From the NCBI RefSeq assembly GCF_000317285.1, contig NZ_AJLN01000061.1, positions 62,001 to 126,000 of the forward strand: DNA of 64,000 nt, given 5' to 3'. The notes beneath the pieces are model-generated. The model was given only the letters and a program-made list of their open reading frames with translations, was not told where the DNA came from and made no database searches. Made by a program: the position numbers and the translations under genes. Shown here piece by piece: positions 61,819 to 64,000 of the stretch (the stretch's first letter is position 1; every line of letters begins with the position of its first letter). The DNA is from Chlorogloeopsis fritschii PCC 6912 (GTDB taxonomy: Bacteria; Cyanobacteriota; Cyanobacteriia; Cyanobacteriales; Nostocaceae).

Positions 61819-63141
61819 ATGACAAGAAGATTTAACAGACGGAAATTTTTGGTCTACGGTGGTGCTACTTTTGGTACTAGCTTGATACTAAAAGGTTGTG
61901 CCAATAATTCCTCAACCACGTCAGAAAATCCCAACTCTGGAGCAGTTCCTGCTGCTACACCAGCTGCTGCGACTGGTAGTGGTAACACTATCAAGGTGGG
62001 AATTCTACATTCCTTGAGCGGCACAATGGCAATTAGTGAAAAAAGCGTTGTTGATGCGGAAAAATTGGCAATCAAAGAAATAAATGCCGCTGGTGGTGTT
62101 TTAGGTAAACAAATTGAAGCGATCGTCGAAGATGGTGCTTCTAACTGGGATACTTTTAGAGAAAAAGCCACTAAGTTAATCGATCAAGATAAAGTAGCTG
62201 TGGTTTTTGGCTGTTGGACTTCTGCTAGCCGTAAAAATGTCAAGCCAGTATTTGAGAGCAAAGACCATATGCTCTGGTATCCTGTACAGTATGAAGGTCA
62301 AGAATGTTCCAATAATATTTTCTACACAGGCGCTGCTCCCAATCAACAAATTGAGCCTGCTGTTGATTGGTTGCTGAAAAATAAAGGCAAAGAATTTTTC
62401 TTAATTGGTTCTGATTATGTTTTCCCTAGAACAGCCAACGAAATTATTAAAGCTCAATTGGAAGCGGTAGGCGGGAAAACAGTTGGAGAAGATTATCTAC
62501 CATTAGGTAATACAGAAGTTACGCCGATTATCACCAAAATTAAACAAAGATTGCCCAATGGTGGCGTAATTTTCAATACTTTAAACGGTGATAGCAACGT
62601 TGCTTTCTTCAAGCAGTTAAAAGGGGCTGGTTTGACACCAGATAAATACCCCACGATGTCTGTAAGTATTGCTGAAGAAGAAGTCAAAGCAATTGGTGTA
62701 CAGTATCTCAAAGGTCAATATGCCGCATGGAATTACTTCCAGACTGTAGATACTCCTGCTAATAAGAAGTTTGTTGAAGCTTTCAAGAAAGAATACGGTG
62801 GAAATCGGGTAACAAACGATCCGATGGAAGCTGCATATGTAGGGGTTTATTTATGGAAGCAAGCAGTAGAAAAAGCTGGTACTACTGACTTGGCGAAAGT
62901 GCGCAATGCAGCTTATGGTCAAAGTTTTGATGCGCCTGAAGGCAAAGTTACAATGAATTCTAACCATCACCTATCTAAAATTGTCCGAATTGGTGAAGTT
63001 AGAGACGATGGTTTGTTCAATATTGTCTACGCAACTCCTGCACCAGTTGAGCCTGTACCTTGGAATCAATTTGTAAAATCAACTAAGGGTTATGCTTGTG
63101 ATTGGTCAGATCCTAGAAAGGGTGAAAAGTACAAAGTTTAA
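61819..63141 (+). CDS. urtA: Urea ABC transporter substrate-binding protein
   Basis: 440 residues. The N-terminus carries a twin-arginine-type sequence (NRRKFLVYGG, R7R8) and a lipobox LKGC with Cys27, so it is probably a lipoprotein held at the outer face of the plasma membrane. The mature part is a type I periplasmic binding fold with urea-receptor features (KVGILHSLSGTMAISEKSV, GCWTSASRK, LWYPVQYEGQE). It hands urea to UrtBC. urtB follows after 387 bases of repeat-rich spacer. NtcA control is expected from the promoter at 61683. Confidence 0.95.
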   Translation: MTRRFNRRKFLVYGGATFGTSLILKGCANNSSTTSENPNSGAVPAATPAAATGSGNTIKVGILHSLSGTMAISEKSVVDAEKLAIKEINAAGGVLGKQIEAIVEDGASNWDTFREKATKLIDQDKVAVVFGCWTSASRKNVKPVFESKDHMLWYPVQYEGQECSNNIFYTGAAPNQQIEPAVDWLLKNKGKEFFLIGSDYVFPRTANEIIKAQLEAVGGKTVGEDYLPLGNTEVTPIITKIKQRLPNGGVIFNTLNGDSNVAFFKQLKGAGLTPDKYPTMSVSIAEEEVKAIGVQYLKGQYAAWNYFQTVDTPANKKFVEAFKKEYGGNRVTNDPMEAAYVGVYLWKQAVEKAGTTDLAKVRNAAYGQSFDAPEGKVTMNSNHHLSKIVRIGEVRDDGLFNIVYATPAPVEPVPWNQFVKSTKGYACDWSDPRKGEKYKV

Positions 63142-63528
63142 ATAGTTGAAAGAAATTTCAATTTAAGCTTGTGATTTTGGCGCTAGTTGCGTGTAGTTGA
63201 AGCAGAAGCAACTTAATACACCCCTGGGGTGCAAACTACCATCTTGTCATGAAAATAGGGGACAGGGGACAGGTGACAGGGTACAGGGAAAGAGGTTTTC
63301 TCATGAATAGCTGTCATGAAAATAGGGGCTAGGGACTAGAGAAAAGAGATTTTCATGCTTTGCGGTGAAACTTGTTTCATTTAGGACTGCTTTTTACTTA
63401 CAGCGGTTTTCTGTAAGGTGGGCATTGCCCGTTAAAGACTATTTAGTAAATTTTAAATATTGGAGAGCAATGCCCACCCTACAAACTGTAAAATCTCAAG
63501 CCTAAAATGCAAAATGGGGGATAAATAA
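63142..63528. repeat. Repeat-rich spacer between urtA and urtB
   Basis: The stretch TGTCATGAAAATAGGGG occurs twice (near 63246 and 63314), each copy followed by G-rich heptamers (GGGACAG or GGGACTA) and a GAGATTTTC/GAGGTTTTC end. Next to urtB an inverted repeat (TGTAAGGTGGGCATTGC / GCAATGCCCACCCTACA, 63412-63428 and 63467-63483) can form a 17-pair hairpin with one mismatch. No gene. Confidence 0.8.
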
Positions 63529-64000
63529 GTGTTTGCAGGATTTTTAGATGCTTTGTTTAATGGCATTAGTATTGGTGCTGTTTTATTAATTGCTGCTTTA
63601 GGGCTTGCAATTGTATTTGGACTAATGGGCGTCATTAATATGGCTCATGGTGAGTTAATGATGTTGGGAGCCTACACAACATTTGTTGTACAAAATTTCT
63701 GCAAACAACTGGGTGGATTTTGGTTTGAAATTTATATATTTTTGGCTTTGATTTTAGCTTTTTTCCTCACAGCAATTGCTGGCTTAATTCTAGAAAAAGG
63801 TGTGATTCGCTATCTCTACGGGCGTCCTTTAGAAACTTTGTTGGCAACTTGGGGAGTGAGTTTAATATTGCAGCAATTTGTTCGCAGTGTTAATTGGGTA
63901 ATTGTGATTGGAATTGCTATATTTTGTTTGTTATTTTTTGGTGGATTGAGAATTTTAAAGTCGCGTGCCAATATAAGTAGAGTTCAAAATTGGATTGTCG
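63529..64000 (+). CDS. urtB: Urea ABC transporter permease, 5' part only
   Basis: 157 codons and one base up to the window edge, in frame from GTG 63529. The protein begins MFAGFLDALFNGISIGAVLL and continues with LGLAIVFGLMGVINMAHGELMMLGAYTTFVV, the LivH/UrtB-type permease signature. At least four membrane helices are visible. It forms the membrane channel with UrtC. GGGGGAT, about eight bases upstream, serves as ribosome site. Gene order urtA-urtB is standard. The 3' end lies outside the window. Confidence 0.93.
   Translation, partial: MFAGFLDALFNGISIGAVLLIAALGLAIVFGLMGVINMAHGELMMLGAYTTFVVQNFCKQLGGFWFEIYIFLALILAFFLTAIAGLILEKGVIRYLYGRPLETLLATWGVSLILQQFVRSVNWVIVIGIAIFCLLFFGGLRILKSRANISRVQNWIV

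Overview
The window looks like chromosome of a filamentous, probably heterocyst-forming cyanobacterium (Nostocales-like). Supporting this: many GCGATCGC-type HIP1 octamers, NDH-1 CO2-uptake genes, a Cph1-type phytochrome with an Rcp1-type regulator, a DUF1830 gene, heptameric STRR arrays, an NtcA-type promoter before urtA, and moderate-to-low GC. The genus is inference; no rRNA or marker set is present. Layout: (1) 1-4.6 kb, a CO2-uptake operon: 3' end of ndhF, a Tat-exported beta-carbonic anhydrase, ndhD and a CO2 hydration protein (CupA/CupB family), closed by a strong terminator. (2) 4.7-10.7 kb, signalling: an orphan kinase ATPase domain and a small protein on the minus strand, then phytochrome, its response regulator and a REC-GAF-kinase whose phospho-acceptor His is replaced by Cys. 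(3) 10.9-27.8 kb, a glycogen/trehalose region: a glgC fragment, malQ, treS fused to a maltokinase-like domain with an altered active site, glgX, treZ and treY, with a PhyH-type oxygenase in the middle. Large heptamer arrays lie directly before treZ and treY. (4) 27.9-33.4 kb, a mixed minus-strand block: a VapBC-like pair, a UPF0175 antitoxin whose toxin partner is a 28-codon stub, an S1-domain protein, a lone ATP synthase delta gene, PsiE, a PRC-barrel protein, nested inverted repeats, and a small heat-shock gene whose leader can form a thermometer-like hairpin.

(5) 33.4-48 kb: a short-chain dehydrogenase, a GH31 alpha-glucosidase, two cation/proton antiporters (CPA1 and CPA2), cyanobacterial membrane proteins of unknown role and an RND efflux pair. 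(6) 48.3-55.6 kb, a signalling cluster: a VOC protein, a receiver fused to glutaredoxin-like and thioredoxin-reductase-like domains that lack the usual cysteine pairs, two related histidine kinases with cyclic-nucleotide-binding-like sensor domains, then an SDR and an aldo/keto reductase. This cluster is the best candidate for an undercharacterised system. (7) 55.6-64 kb: tRNA-Val(CAC), radC, a phosphoribulokinase-like gene without the P-loop cysteine, an O-methyltransferase, trhO, an MDR dehydrogenase and the start of the urea transporter (urtA, urtB) behind an NtcA-type promoter.

The window is rich in small dispersed repeats. Besides heptamers these include two copies of a roughly 215-240 bp element whose core lies in opposite orientation relative to its arms, a pair of palindromic elements downstream of malQ and treS, and several hairpin families. 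Residue positions were counted by hand from the sequence. Family assignments and family consensus motifs come from recalled motifs, not from a database search.
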